A stretch of 35,515 nucleotides of DNA from Actinomycetes bacterium (GCA_023431405.1 JAEYVZ010000020.1:1-35515), one strand, 5' to 3'. Positions 14,750-22,848 are shown, numbered from the stretch's first letter. Made by a program: numbers and translations. Notes: generated by a model from the sequence alone, not told the origin.

Positions 14750-15403
14750 TCAGGGCGTCGTGTCATCGTTCGTCATCGGCACCCCGATGAGCCGCAGGAA
14801 ATCGTCGAAGAGCCCGACCATGTCGACCTGTTCGGGGTCGAGCAGCCACTGCAGCTGCAGTCCGTCCATCATCGCCGTCACCAGCTGTCCGAGGCGCTCG
14901 GGGTCGAGGTCGGCGCGCAGTTCGCCCCGCTCCTGCAGTCGCGCGAACTCGGCGTCATCCTGATGGCGGATGGCGCGGTAGCGCTCGCGGAACGATTCGT
15001 GGGCCGGATGCTGGGGGTCGGTCGCCTCGGCGGAAAGCACGACGTGCAGGGCGACGAGACCGGGGGAGGCCGCATTGCGCGTCACCTGCTGGCGCATCGT
15101 GTCGACGAACGTCGCGCCCGACGCTTCGGATTCCTCGCGGCGCACACGATCGAGCTCGTCGCGCTCGGCGATCGTAGCGGCCAGGAGGCCCGTCTTCGTG
15201 CCGAAATGGTGCAGGAGCCCGGCATCCGACATTCCCACACGCCGCGCGATCTCACGCAGGGATGTGCCCCGGTAGCCCTGCTCCCCGAACACCTCCACAG
15301 CCGTCGACAGGATGCGCTTTCGGCGCACGTCGCCGCGCACGCGACGAAGGTCGCTCCGAGGCTCTGGAGCGGTGCTCTCGACGGCGTTGTCTGCCTCACT
15401 CAT
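14750..15403 (-). CDS. TetR-family regulator divergent from the sugar importer operon
   Basis: The 217-residue protein has an N-terminal extension of about 25 charged residues, then a TetR HTH: RILSTAVEVFGEQGYRGTS, LREIARRVGMSDAGLLHHFGTKTGLL. A helical domain with an AEATDPQHPAHESFRERY helix follows. Start ATG 15403. It is read away from the lipoprotein-permease-glycosidase operon across a 115-base gap holding a 30-base dyad. TetR proteins next to beta-glucoside or xylan-type ABC operons are common in actinobacteria and usually respond to the sugar, so repression of the operon and of itself is inferred. The ligand is unknown. Confidence 0.87.
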   Translation of the reverse strand: MSEADNAVESTAPEPRSDLRRVRGDVRRKRILSTAVEVFGEQGYRGTSLREIARRVGMSDAGLLHHFGTKTGLLAATIAERDELDRVRREESEASGATFVDTMRQQVTRNAASPGLVALHVVLSAEATDPQHPAHESFRERYRAIRHQDDAEFARLQERGELRADLDPERLGQLVTAMMDGLQLQWLLDPEQVDMVGLFDDFLRLIGVPMTNDDTTP

Positions 15404-15445
15404 CCGCGACTCCCTTGCGTGCGTCCGGCACTCAGTCTATGGTGA

Positions 15446-15475
15446 ACAAACTAAGCAAGCAGTTGCTAGGTTTGT
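15446..15475. promoter_or_regulatory. Operator-like dyad between tetR and the sugar operon
   Basis: Outer arms ACAAAC (15446-15451) and GTTTGT (15470-15475) and inner arms AGCAA (15454-15458) and TTGCT (15463-15467) make an almost perfect 30-base inverted repeat. A minus-strand -10, TAGACT (complement of 15434-15439), lies just beside it, so binding would cover the tetR promoter and probably the operon promoter. The stretch is AT-rich for this genome. Confidence 0.65.
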
Positions 15476-15518
15476 TTGCGAGGCGATGACCGCCTCGATC
15501 TCGATGAGGAGGACACCC

Positions 15519-16808
15519 ATGAAGAGCGCACGCAGGGCTCTGGCGATCGGCGCGATCGGCGTCGTCGGGATGCTGGCGCTCGCCGGCTGCGGACGAGCCG
15601 ACGATGCCCCCGGCGCAAGCGACGGACCCTCGACGGAGGCCATCGACGATTCGCCCGCCACCGGTGAGATCACCGTCTGGGCGATGGGGGAGGAGGGCGA
15701 GAACCTCGGCGACTTCTCCGAAGCGTTCATCGACGCCAACCCCGACGCGAGCGTCACCGTCACCACCATCCCGTGGGCCGACGTCATGACGAAGTACCAG
15801 ACGGCCGTGGCTGCCGGCACGGTTCCCGACGCCATCATGATCGGCTCCTCGCTCCTGCCGTCGATGGTCGCCGCCGGCGGCCTCGCCCCCGTGCCCGACG
15901 GCGTCGTCGATGACGACACCCTCAACGAGACGGCGGTCGAGTCGACCGAGGTCGAGGGCGTGCAGTACGCCGTGCCGTGGTACGTCGAGACCCGCGTGCT
16001 CTACTACCGCAGCGACCTCGCGGAGAAGGCCGGCATGTCCGCCCCGACGACGTGGGACGAGTTCACGGCGTTCGCGCAGGGCTTCAAGGACGCCGGCGCC
16101 GAGTACGGCCTGCAGCTTCCAATGGGGGATGCCGAGGACTCGACCCAGGTCATCCTTCCGTTCTACGCGCAGGCAGGCGGCGACGTGCTCAACGATGCCG
16201 GCGACGCGTACGCGTGGGACCACGACGCCCTCGTCGCCGCGCTGGAGTACTACGGCTCGTTCTTCACCGACGGGCTCGCACCGCTGTCGGGCTACGGCGA
16301 CGCGCAGACCTCGGCGTTCGCCGACGGCTCCAACCCGGCCTTCATCTCCGGCCCGTGGATGATCTCGGTGCTGGGTGATCAGCAGGATCCCGCGTGGGTC
16401 GACGAGAACGTCGCCACCGTCCCCGTGCCCGCCGGAGCGGACAACAACGACTCCTACCTGGGCGGCGGCCACCTCGGTGTGTTCAGCGACGCGAAGAACC
16501 CCGACGGCGCGTGGAAGCTCATCCGCTGGCTGTCGCAGGCCGACACGCAGAAGGCCTGGTACGAGCTCACCAGCGGGCTCCCGGCGGTCACCTCCGTGCT
16601 CGACGCCGAGCCGTTCACCTCCGACAAGCGGGTCTCGGTGCTGCGCGAGCAGCTCGACGACACCGTCGCACCCCCGTCGGTGCCCAGCTGGGACGAGATG
16701 TCGGCGTTCATCGAGACTGAGGCGGAGAAGGTCGCCAACGGCTCGAGCGCCGAAGACGCCGCCACCGCCATCGAGGCGAAGGCCGAGGCGCTCGGAACGG
16801 GCTGGTAA
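15519..16808 (+). CDS. ABC sugar importer, extracellular substrate-binding lipoprotein
   Basis: The 429-residue protein is a family 1 solute-binding protein of the carbohydrate-uptake (CUT1) class. A signal peptide ends in lipobox LAGC with Cys24 as the lipid attachment site; an Asp/Ser/Ala-rich linker follows. The mature fold starts GEITVWAMGEEGENL and includes the hinge element YAVPWYVETRVLYYRSDLAEKAG and a C-terminal SGLPAV segment. ATG 15519 was chosen over an earlier in-frame ATG at 15504 because AGGAGG sits six bases before it. It heads an operon with two permeases and a GH1 enzyme, which suggests a beta-linked di- or oligosaccharide as ligand. Confidence 0.92.
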   Translation: MKSARRALAIGAIGVVGMLALAGCGRADDAPGASDGPSTEAIDDSPATGEITVWAMGEEGENLGDFSEAFIDANPDASVTVTTIPWADVMTKYQTAVAAGTVPDAIMIGSSLLPSMVAAGGLAPVPDGVVDDDTLNETAVESTEVEGVQYAVPWYVETRVLYYRSDLAEKAGMSAPTTWDEFTAFAQGFKDAGAEYGLQLPMGDAEDSTQVILPFYAQAGGDVLNDAGDAYAWDHDALVAALEYYGSFFTDGLAPLSGYGDAQTSAFADGSNPAFISGPWMISVLGDQQDPAWVDENVATVPVPAGADNNDSYLGGGHLGVFSDAKNPDGAWKLIRWLSQADTQKAWYELTSGLPAVTSVLDAEPFTSDKRVSVLREQLDDTVAPPSVPSWDEMSAFIETEAEKVANGSSAEDAATAIEAKAEALGTGW

Positions 16809-16813
16809 GACCC

Positions 16814-17830
16814 GTGGTGCTCGCCGGTTCCAGCGCGGCGGATGCCGCAGGGGTCACCGCCGGAGGCGCTGTGCGCGCCTCCGGCGGCTCCTCCGGGGCC
16901 CCGCGTCGGCACCCCCGCGGCGCGCCCTCTCGGCACCGCCGCGGCTTCGCCGCACGACGCCGCCGCACCGCCGTCGTGGCGTGGCTGTTCGCACTGCCCT
17001 TCATGGCGATCTTCGCCGTGTTCATGCTCGGCCCGCTCGTCGGCTCCTTCGCGATGTCGTTCACCGACCTGGGGGTCAAAGACCTCCGATCGCCGTTCTC
17101 GGTGAACGTGATCGGGTTCGACAACTTCGTGGCGCTCTTCCAAGACGAGCTCTTCGTGAAGTCGATCGTCAACACCTTCTCCTTCGTGCTCGTCGGCATC
17201 CCGCTGACGATGGCGCTGGGGCTGCTGCTGGCCGTGGCCCTCAACTCCGGAATCAATCGCTTCCGCGGGCTCTTCCGCGTCGGTTACTACACGCCGGTCG
17301 TGACCTCGATCGTCGCCGTCGCGGTGGTCTGGCGCTTCATCCTCCAAGACTCCGGGCTGGCGAACACCGTGCTCTCCTGGATCGGCATCGACGGGCCCGA
17401 CTGGCTCAACGACCCGTTCTGGGCCATGCCCTCGATCATCGCGATGGGGGCGTGGCGCAACATGGGCACGCTGATGATCATCTTCCTCGCAGGTCTCCAG
17501 GCGATCCCTCGCGACGTCTACGAGGCGGCCGAGGTCGACGGGGCCGGCGCGTGGCGGCGCTTCACGAGCATGACCCTGCCGCTCATGCGCCCGACGCTCC
17601 TGCTCGGGGCGGTGCTGCTGTCGGTCGGCTTCCTGCAGGTCTTCGAAGAGCCGTTCGTCATGACCCAAGGCGGCCCTCTCAACTCGACCCTGACCATCAG
17701 CTACTACGTCTACAACCAGTTCGGATACGGCGACTACTCGCTGGCATCCGCTGCCGCCTACGTGCTGTTCGCGTTCATCGCGGCGCTGTCGGCGGTGCAG
17801 TTCCGGATCCTGCGATCGAAGGACACCTGA
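16814..17830 (+). CDS. ABC sugar importer permease 1 (MalF/UgpA-like)
   Basis: The protein is 338 residues from GTG 16814. About 50 Arg/Ala/Gly-rich residues precede six membrane spans that begin at VVAWLFALPFMAIF. The EAA loop reads EAAEVDGAGAWRRFTSMTLP and would dock on an ATPase. The start is uncertain. GTG 16814 lies only five bases after the lipoprotein stop and has no clear ribosome site. GTG 16871 (319 residues) has GGAGG just upstream but lies in the loop of a strong hairpin. No ATPase gene follows, so a shared MsiK/UgpC-type ATPase encoded elsewhere is likely, as in many actinobacteria. Confidence 0.9.
   Translation: MVLAGSSAADAAGVTAGGAVRASGGSSGAPRRHPRGAPSRHRRGFAARRRRTAVVAWLFALPFMAIFAVFMLGPLVGSFAMSFTDLGVKDLRSPFSVNVIGFDNFVALFQDELFVKSIVNTFSFVLVGIPLTMALGLLLAVALNSGINRFRGLFRVGYYTPVVTSIVAVAVVWRFILQDSGLANTVLSWIGIDGPDWLNDPFWAMPSIIAMGAWRNMGTLMIIFLAGLQAIPRDVYEAAEVDGAGAWRRFTSMTLPLMRPTLLLGAVLLSVGFLQVFEEPFVMTQGGPLNSTLTISYYVYNQFGYGDYSLASAAAYVLFAFIAALSAVQFRILRSKDT
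16857..16887 (+). promoter_or_regulatory. Strong hairpin at the lipoprotein-permease junction
   Basis: CCGCCGGAGGCGC (16857-16869) and GCGCCTCCGGCGG (16875-16887) form a perfect 13-bp stem with a 5-base loop. It lies 48 bases after the lipoprotein stop, inside the annotated 5' end of the permease. Hairpins at this place in sugar operons protect the lipoprotein mRNA or attenuate downstream genes, giving excess binding protein. There is no T-tract. Confidence 0.6.
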
Positions 17831-17831
17831 C

Positions 17832-18716
17832 ATGGCGACGATCATCGACACCCCGCCGCAGTCCCTGCCGCAGGCCGCGACGCGGCGCCCTCGCACCCGC
17901 CCCGACTGGTCGCGCGGCGCGACCTACGTCGCCCTGTCGATCGGCCTCGTGCTCACGCTCATGCCGTTCGTCTGGATGCTGCTGGGAAGCTTCAAGACGC
18001 AGGGGGAGCTGCTCCAGCGGCCGATCACGTGGTGGCCGGAGCAGGCGACGCTCGACAACTACTCGCGGTGGCTCACGCAGCTCGACTACGGGCAGTTCCT
18101 GTTCAACTCGGTCATCGTCGCGCTCGTGGTCGTGGCCGGCAACATCGTGTTCTGCTCGATGGTCGCCTACGCGCTGGCCAAGCTCGACTTCCCCGGCAAG
18201 CGCGTGCTGTTCGGCCTCGTGCTGCTCATGCTCATGGTGCCCGGCGTCGTCACGCTGGTGCCGATGTTCGTGCTCGTGGCCAACATGGGCCTCGTCAACA
18301 CGTATCCCGCGCTGATCCTGCCCTTCCTGGCGGGGCCGCTCGGGGTGTTCCTCATGAGGCAGTTCATCCTCGGCGTCCCCGACGCCCTGCTGGAGGCGGC
18401 CCGCATCGACGGAGCGGGGGAGTTCCGCATCTTCCTGCGCGTCGTCATGCCGCAGTGCGGACCGGCGGTGGCGACCCTGGCGATCCTCACCTTCCTCGGC
18501 TCGTGGAACAACTTCCTCTGGCCGCTGGTGGTCGCACAGACCGAGCGCATGTACACCCTGCCGGTCGCGCTGTCGCTGTACTCGGTGGGCTCCAACGGCA
18601 CCTACTACGGCCTCCTCATGGCCGGTTCGGTGCTGGTGGTCACACCCATCCTCATCCTGTTCCTCTTCCTGCAGCGCTACTTCGTGCAGGGAATCACCAT
18701 GACCGGGCTCAAGTGA
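17832..18716 (+). CDS. ABC sugar importer permease 2 (MalG/UgpE-like)
   Basis: The 294-residue protein has a short basic N-terminus and six membrane spans, the first at VALSIGLVLTLMPFVWMLLGSF. The MalG-type motif FNSVIVALVVVAGN follows, and the EAA loop is EAARIDGAGEFRIFLRVVMP. FLGSWNNFLWPL and the C-terminal RYFVQGITMTGLK are typical of the family. It begins one base after the permease 1 stop and pairs with it to form the translocation channel. The ATG at 17832 fits the family start. Confidence 0.92.
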   Translation: MATIIDTPPQSLPQAATRRPRTRPDWSRGATYVALSIGLVLTLMPFVWMLLGSFKTQGELLQRPITWWPEQATLDNYSRWLTQLDYGQFLFNSVIVALVVVAGNIVFCSMVAYALAKLDFPGKRVLFGLVLLMLMVPGVVTLVPMFVLVANMGLVNTYPALILPFLAGPLGVFLMRQFILGVPDALLEAARIDGAGEFRIFLRVVMPQCGPAVATLAILTFLGSWNNFLWPLVVAQTERMYTLPVALSLYSVGSNGTYYGLLMAGSVLVVTPILILFLFLQRYFVQGITMTGLK

Positions 18717-18731
18717 GCCCAGAAGGACGCC

Positions 18732-19904
18732 ATGACACTGCTCACCTTCCCTGACGGCTTCGTATGGGGTGCGGCGACCGCCGGCCACCAGATCGAGGGC
18801 GGAAACGTCAACAGCGACTGGTGGCCCCGCGAGGTCGCCGCCGACACGACGCTCGCCGAACCGTCGGGGGATGCCGCCGACAGCTATCACCGCTACCGCG
18901 AAGACATCGCGTTGCTCGCGAAATCGGGTCTGAGCACGTACCGCTTCTCGCTCGAATGGTCGCGCATCGAGCCTGCCGAGGGCATGGTGTCGCGCGCGGC
19001 GCTCGACCACTACCGGCGCGTCATCGACTGCTGCCACGAGCTCGGGGTCACCCCTGCGATCACGATCTACCACTTCACGACCCCGCAGTGGTTCGCCGCC
19101 GATGGCGGATGGCGCAATCCCGCCTGCATCGACCGGTTCACCCGGTTCGTGGAGATCGTGCTGCCGCTGCTGCACTCGGCATCCCACGTCTTCACGATCA
19201 ACGAGCCGAACATCCTGGCCATGATCTTCGCCGGCAAGGAGGGCAACCAGGAGATCCAGGCCGGGTCGTTGCCGAACCCCGACCCGATCGTCACCGAGCA
19301 CATCATCGACGCACACCGACGCGCCGTCGAGATCGTCCGCAGCACGGGGCGCCCCGTCGGCTGGCCCGTCGCGCCGCAGCAGTTCTACGCCGACCCCGGC
19401 GCCGAAGACGTGCTCCGCGCGTACGCCTATCCGCGCGAGACGATCTTCCTCGAGGCCTCCCGCGGCGACGACTTCGTGGGGGTGCAGGCGTACACGCGCA
19501 CCCGCATCACCGCCGACGGACCCCTGCCCGCCCCCGACGACGTGGAGCAGACGCTCACCGGCTGGGAGTACTACCCGCCCGCCATCGCGGAGGCCGCGCG
19601 GCTGGCCTACGACGTGACCGGGCTCCCGGTGTTCGTCACCGAGAACGGCATCGCCACCTCCGACGACGCGCGCCGCATCGACTACACCCGCGACGCGCTG
19701 CACGCGCTCCACATGGAGATCCAGGCCGGTCTCCCGCTCATCGGCTATCTCCACTGGTCGCTGCTCGACAACTACGAATGGGGGTCGTACCGGCCCACCT
19801 TCGGGCTCATCGGCTGGGACCGCGAGACGTTCGAGCGCCACCCCAAGCCGAGTCTGTGGTGGCTCGGCGAGGTCGCCCGCGCGAACGCCCTCGATATCGG
19901 ATGA
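18732..19904 (+). CDS. Glycoside hydrolase family 1 enzyme, probable intracellular beta-glucosidase
   Basis: The 390-residue protein is a GH1 TIM barrel without a signal peptide. N-terminal FPDGFVWGAATAGHQIEG carries the sugar-binding Gln and His. TINEPN holds the acid/base Glu158, and VTENGI holds the nucleophile Glu304. HWSLLDNYEW near the end is the conserved aglycone/glycone-site segment. At 390 residues it is shorter than most bacterial GH1 enzymes (about 440-480), so some loops around the active site are reduced. It starts 15 bases after permease 2 with a ribosome site GAAGGA, and would hydrolyse the imported beta-glycoside in the cytoplasm. Beta-galactosidase or 6-phospho activity cannot be excluded, but a non-PTS importer argues against the latter. 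Confidence 0.93.
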   Translation: MTLLTFPDGFVWGAATAGHQIEGGNVNSDWWPREVAADTTLAEPSGDAADSYHRYREDIALLAKSGLSTYRFSLEWSRIEPAEGMVSRAALDHYRRVIDCCHELGVTPAITIYHFTTPQWFAADGGWRNPACIDRFTRFVEIVLPLLHSASHVFTINEPNILAMIFAGKEGNQEIQAGSLPNPDPIVTEHIIDAHRRAVEIVRSTGRPVGWPVAPQQFYADPGAEDVLRAYAYPRETIFLEASRGDDFVGVQAYTRTRITADGPLPAPDDVEQTLTGWEYYPPAIAEAARLAYDVTGLPVFVTENGIATSDDARRIDYTRDALHALHMEIQAGLPLIGYLHWSLLDNYEWGSYRPTFGLIGWDRETFERHPKPSLWWLGEVARANALDIG

Positions 19905-20147
19905 CGGCGCACGGGCATCGAGTGATAGTCTGAATTCGCACCCGAGCCGGTTCAATTCCCGATCCTCTGCCTCACCGATGAGAACAGACGTGGCGAGCTC
20001 GATCCACCACCGATTTCGCCGCCTCCGGATCCGTCGAAGATCTCGACTCTGTGTTCACCACCGCGGCGCATCATCGTCCGTGACGCACCAGTCGTCGCGG
20101 CACACCCGGTCGCCGCGGCGGCCACGAACAACAGAAGGAAAGACACG
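19905..20147 (+). promoter_or_regulatory. Gap before cspA: promoter and probable long 5' leader
   Basis: This 243-base gap is AT-richer than its surroundings. A -10-like TAGTCT lies at 19927-19932, but I see no good -35. If it is used, the leader would be roughly 200 bases, as in many cold-shock genes with structured leaders. I see no coding frame with a ribosome site. Confidence 0.35.
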
Positions 20148-20351
20148 ATGGCCACTGGCACCGTGAAATGGTTCAACTCCGAGAAGGGCTACGGCTTCAT
20201 CGCTCCCGATGACGGCTCGGCCGACCTCTTCGCGCACTACTCCGCGATCTCGGGCGACGGCTTCAAGGAGCTGCGCGAAGCCCAGAAGGTGGAGTTCGAC
20301 GCAGAGCGTGGACCCAAGGGAATGCAGGCGGCGAACATCCGCCCTCTCTGA
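20148..20351 (+). CDS. cspA: CspA-family cold-shock protein
   Basis: A 67-residue single cold-shock domain, full family length. RNP1 is KGYGFI (residues 14-19) and RNP2 is DLFAHY (about 26-31), where most relatives have DVFVHY or DVFVHF. It binds single-stranded RNA/DNA and melts RNA structure in the cytoplasm. The ATG has AGAAGGAAAG upstream. A long leader before it and a perfect terminator after it make it a single-gene unit. Confidence 0.96.
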   Translation: MATGTVKWFNSEKGYGFIAPDDGSADLFAHYSAISGDGFKELREAQKVEFDAERGPKGMQAANIRPL

Positions 20352-20376
20352 GTCTCTCAGAGCACAAAGCTTCTCC

Positions 20377-20408
20377 GAACGGCCGGGACCTCATGGTCCC
20401 GGCCGTTC
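20377..20408 (+). terminator. Terminator of cspA
   Basis: GAACGGCCGGGACC (20377-20390) pairs perfectly with GGTCCCGGCCGTTC (20395-20408) around a TCAT tetraloop. Confidence 0.85.
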
Positions 20409-20419
20409 GCCGTCTTATG

Positions 20420-20451
20420 CACATGCCGATCCCGCGCTCACATGCCGATCC
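20420..20451. repeat. Direct repeat CACATGCCGATCC upstream of the desaturase
   Basis: Two identical 13-base copies (20420-20432 and 20439-20451) are spaced 19 bases apart, start to start, so they lie on nearly the same DNA face. They lie in the probable promoter region of the desaturase gene and may bind a regulator. Confidence 0.5.
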
Positions 20452-20501
20452 GGCCATACACACGCGCGTAGTGTGAGCCATACAGCTATCGGCAGTCGTC
20501 T

Positions 20502-21653
20502 TTGGCTCCTGCGGCCAATACGGCCCCGATTCACAGTAGGTGTTCTATCTCCTCCACCGTCCTTGACGCCCGACTCGGCCCGGTGCGGCAGACATACGCC
20601 GGCACCGCCGATTTCCCCCCTATGGCCCGCGCCTTCACCGACGTGGCGCAGGTCGTGCGCGAGACAGGACTCCTGCGGCGCACCCCCGTCTTCTACGGGC
20701 TCGTCGGAGTGGCACTCGCCCTCGGCTTCGGTGGGGTCATCACCGGCTTCATCCTTCTCGGCGACAGCTGGTTCCAGCTGCTCATGGCGGGCGCACTCGG
20801 CATCCTCATGACCCAGGTCGCCTTCCTCGCTCATGAGGCCGCGCACCGCCAGATCCTCGCCAGTGGTCCGGCTAACGACCGGCTCGCCCGGCTGCTGGCC
20901 AACGGCATCGTCGGCCTCAGCTACTCCTGGTGGACGAACAAGCACACCCGTCACCACGCGAATCCGAACCGTGTCGACAAGGATCCCGACATCGAGGTCG
21001 ACACGATCTCCTTCCTCGACGCGGATGCCGCCCAGGCGCGGGGCCTTCGACGCCTCATCACCCGCCGCCAAGGCTGGCTCTTCTTCCCGCTGCTCACCTT
21101 CGAGGGTGCCAACCTGCACGTGCACGCCTTCCGCCATCTGTTCAGCCGCGGCAAGGTCGACCGGCGCGGCACGGAGCTCGCCCTGCTCGCCGCCCGCTTC
21201 GCGGTGTTCGTCGCGCCCGTCTTCGTCTTCCTGCCGGTGGGCATGGCGTTCGCGTTCGTCGCTGTGCAGCTGGCCGTGTTCGGCGTGTACATGGGAGCGT
21301 CGTTCGCCCCCAACCACAAGGGCATGCCCGTCATCGCGCCCGACGCGAAGCTCGACTTCTTCAGCAAGCAGGTGCGGACGTCGCGCAACATCCGCGGCGG
21401 CTGGTGGGCGACCTGGCTGATGGGCGGACTCAACTACCAGATCGAGCACCACCTCTTCCCGAACATGCCGCGACCGGCGCTCGCGAAGGCGCGCGGCATC
21501 GTGCGCGACCAATGCGAGACGCTGAGCGTCCCCTACACGGAGACGAGTCTGTGGCGCTCCTACGCCATCGTGATCGACTACCTCAACCGGGTGGGGCTCG
21601 CCGCCCGCGATCCGTTCGACTGTCCCGTGGTCGCGAGTTACCGCCGCGCCTGA
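20502..21653 (+). CDS. Membrane fatty-acid desaturase (acyl-CoA/acyl-lipid type)
   Basis: Integral-membrane di-iron desaturase, up to 383 residues. The three histidine boxes are visible: HEAAH near the third hydrophobic span, HTRHH in WWTNKHTRHHANPN, and QIEHHLFP near the C-terminus. It inserts a double bond in an acyl chain to restore membrane fluidity. The start is unclear. The first possible codon is TTG 20502; GTG 20583 (just before RQTYAGTADFPP) and ATG 20622 are alternatives, and none has a strong ribosome site. Relatives usually carry residues before RQTY, which favours an upstream start. Its position after cspA and the direct repeat suggest a cold-regulated gene. A terminator hairpin follows. 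Confidence 0.88.
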   Translation: MAPAANTAPIHSRCSISSTVLDARLGPVRQTYAGTADFPPMARAFTDVAQVVRETGLLRRTPVFYGLVGVALALGFGGVITGFILLGDSWFQLLMAGALGILMTQVAFLAHEAAHRQILASGPANDRLARLLANGIVGLSYSWWTNKHTRHHANPNRVDKDPDIEVDTISFLDADAAQARGLRRLITRRQGWLFFPLLTFEGANLHVHAFRHLFSRGKVDRRGTELALLAARFAVFVAPVFVFLPVGMAFAFVAVQLAVFGVYMGASFAPNHKGMPVIAPDAKLDFFSKQVRTSRNIRGGWWATWLMGGLNYQIEHHLFPNMPRPALAKARGIVRDQCETLSVPYTETSLWRSYAIVIDYLNRVGLAARDPFDCPVVASYRRA

Positions 21654-21658
21654 CATCG

Positions 21659-21690
21659 AAAGGCCTCGTCGCACACGCGACGGGGCCTTT
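21659..21690 (+). terminator. Terminator of the desaturase gene
   Basis: AAAGGCCTCGTCGC (21659-21672) pairs with GCGACGGGGCCTTT (21677-21690) with one T:G wobble and an ACAC loop. Confidence 0.85.
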
Positions 21691-21824
21691 CTCGTGCGCG
21701 CGGCCGATGGCCCCGACGAAATCCCCCCACCCGTCGGGGCCACCGCGCGAGCGAGGCGGACGCGGGGCCGACCCGTCGTCACTTGAACCTCCCCAGGTGA
21801 ACCCCCAGAGGGCCGCTCACGCCC

Positions 21825-21892
21825 GCGGGAGAATAACTCTTCTTCCGCGGGAGCGGAAGAGTATTGACCTCGCGCGAATTCGACTGCTATCA
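21825..21892 (+). promoter_or_regulatory. Candidate promoter and dyad in the 364-base gap before the aldo/keto reductase
   Basis: TTGACC (21864-21869) with CTATCA or TATCAG 17-18 bases later is a plausible sigma-70-type promoter. Directly before it, ACTCTTC...CCGC and GCGGAAGAGT form an inverted repeat with a 3-base bulge overlapping the -35. CCGCGGGAG occurs twice nearby. The rest of 21691-22017 shows no gene I can support. Confidence 0.45.
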
Positions 21893-22017
21893 GTGCGTCG
21901 TCTGATCTGTGGGTGCGTGAGCGGTCATGGAGGGCCTCCCGAGGCCAGGTTCCATACGCCCGTCGCGGTCCGCTCGCCACGTCGCCCCGAGTCCCCCGCG
22001 GATGCGAGGCTAGATGC

Positions 22018-22848
22018 ATGACGATTCCTGACATCACCCTCAACGACGGCCACACGATCCCGCAGCTCGGATTCGGCGTCTTCAAGGTCGACCCCGCGGA
22101 GACGGAGCGCATCGTCTCGGAGGCCCTCTCCGCCGGCTACCGCCACATCGACACGGCCGCGATCTACGGCAACGAGGAAGGGGTCGGGCGTGCGATCGCC
22201 GCCAGCGGCATCCCGCGTGACGAGCTGTTCGTCACCACGAAGCTCTGGAACTCCGAGCAGGGCACCGACTCCGTGCGTGCCGCGCTGGCGACGAGCCTCG
22301 ACAAGCTCGGCCTCGACCATGTCGACCTCTACCTCATCCACTGGCCGCGCCCCGACCTCGACCGATACGTCGCCTCGTGGCAGACGATGGTCGAGCTGCG
22401 CGGAGAAGGTCTGACCCGTTCCGTCGGCGTCTCGAACTTCCACCGTCCGCACCTGGAGCGCATCCTCTCCGAGACCGACACGGTGCCGGCGGTCAACCAG
22501 ATCGAACTGCACCCCGCCTTCGCGCAGCGCGAGCTTCGTGCGTTCGGCGAATCGCACGGCATCCGCACCGAGGCGTGGGGTCCGCTCGGACAGGGCAAGT
22601 ACGACCTGTTCTCCGAGCAGCCCATCGCGGATGCGGCGGCCGCGCACGGGGTGACCCCCGCGCAGGTGGTCATCCGCTGGCACCTCCAGCAGGGGATCAT
22701 CGTCTTCCCGAAGTCGTCCACCCCGGAGCGGATCGCCCAGAACCTCGACGTCTTCGGCTTCGAGCTCTCCGAGGCCGAGATGGCGGCCATCGACGGTCTC
22801 GACCGCGGACAGCGCGTGGGCGCCGACCCCGACACCGCCACGTTCTGA
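22018..22848 (+). CDS. Aldo/keto reductase (2,5-diketogluconate reductase-like)
   Basis: The 276-residue protein is a complete AKR TIM barrel. The catalytic tetrad is visible: Asp in RHIDTA, Tyr in IYGNEEGVG, Lys in VTTKLW and His in LIHWP. VGVSNF and the NADPH-phosphate-binding PKSSTPERIAQN motif are also present. It reduces carbonyls with NADPH in the cytoplasm; the substrate is not predictable, since family members take diketogluconate, methylglyoxal and many aldehydes. The ATG at 22018 gives the family start (MTIPDITLNDGH). It is a single-gene unit bounded by a promoter-like region and a terminator. Confidence 0.92.
   Translation: MTIPDITLNDGHTIPQLGFGVFKVDPAETERIVSEALSAGYRHIDTAAIYGNEEGVGRAIAASGIPRDELFVTTKLWNSEQGTDSVRAALATSLDKLGLDHVDLYLIHWPRPDLDRYVASWQTMVELRGEGLTRSVGVSNFHRPHLERILSETDTVPAVNQIELHPAFAQRELRAFGESHGIRTEAWGPLGQGKYDLFSEQPIADAAAAHGVTPAQVVIRWHLQQGIIVFPKSSTPERIAQNLDVFGFELSEAEMAAIDGLDRGQRVGADPDTATF

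Noticed and set aside
17775..19955. Leftward open frame of about 725 codons opposite permease 2 and the GH1 gene
   Set aside because: It spans two clear rightward genes and has no recognisable motif.
19978..20166. Small frame in the cspA leader
   Set aside because: No ribosome site, Arg/Ser-rich noise, and it overlaps the cspA start out of frame.
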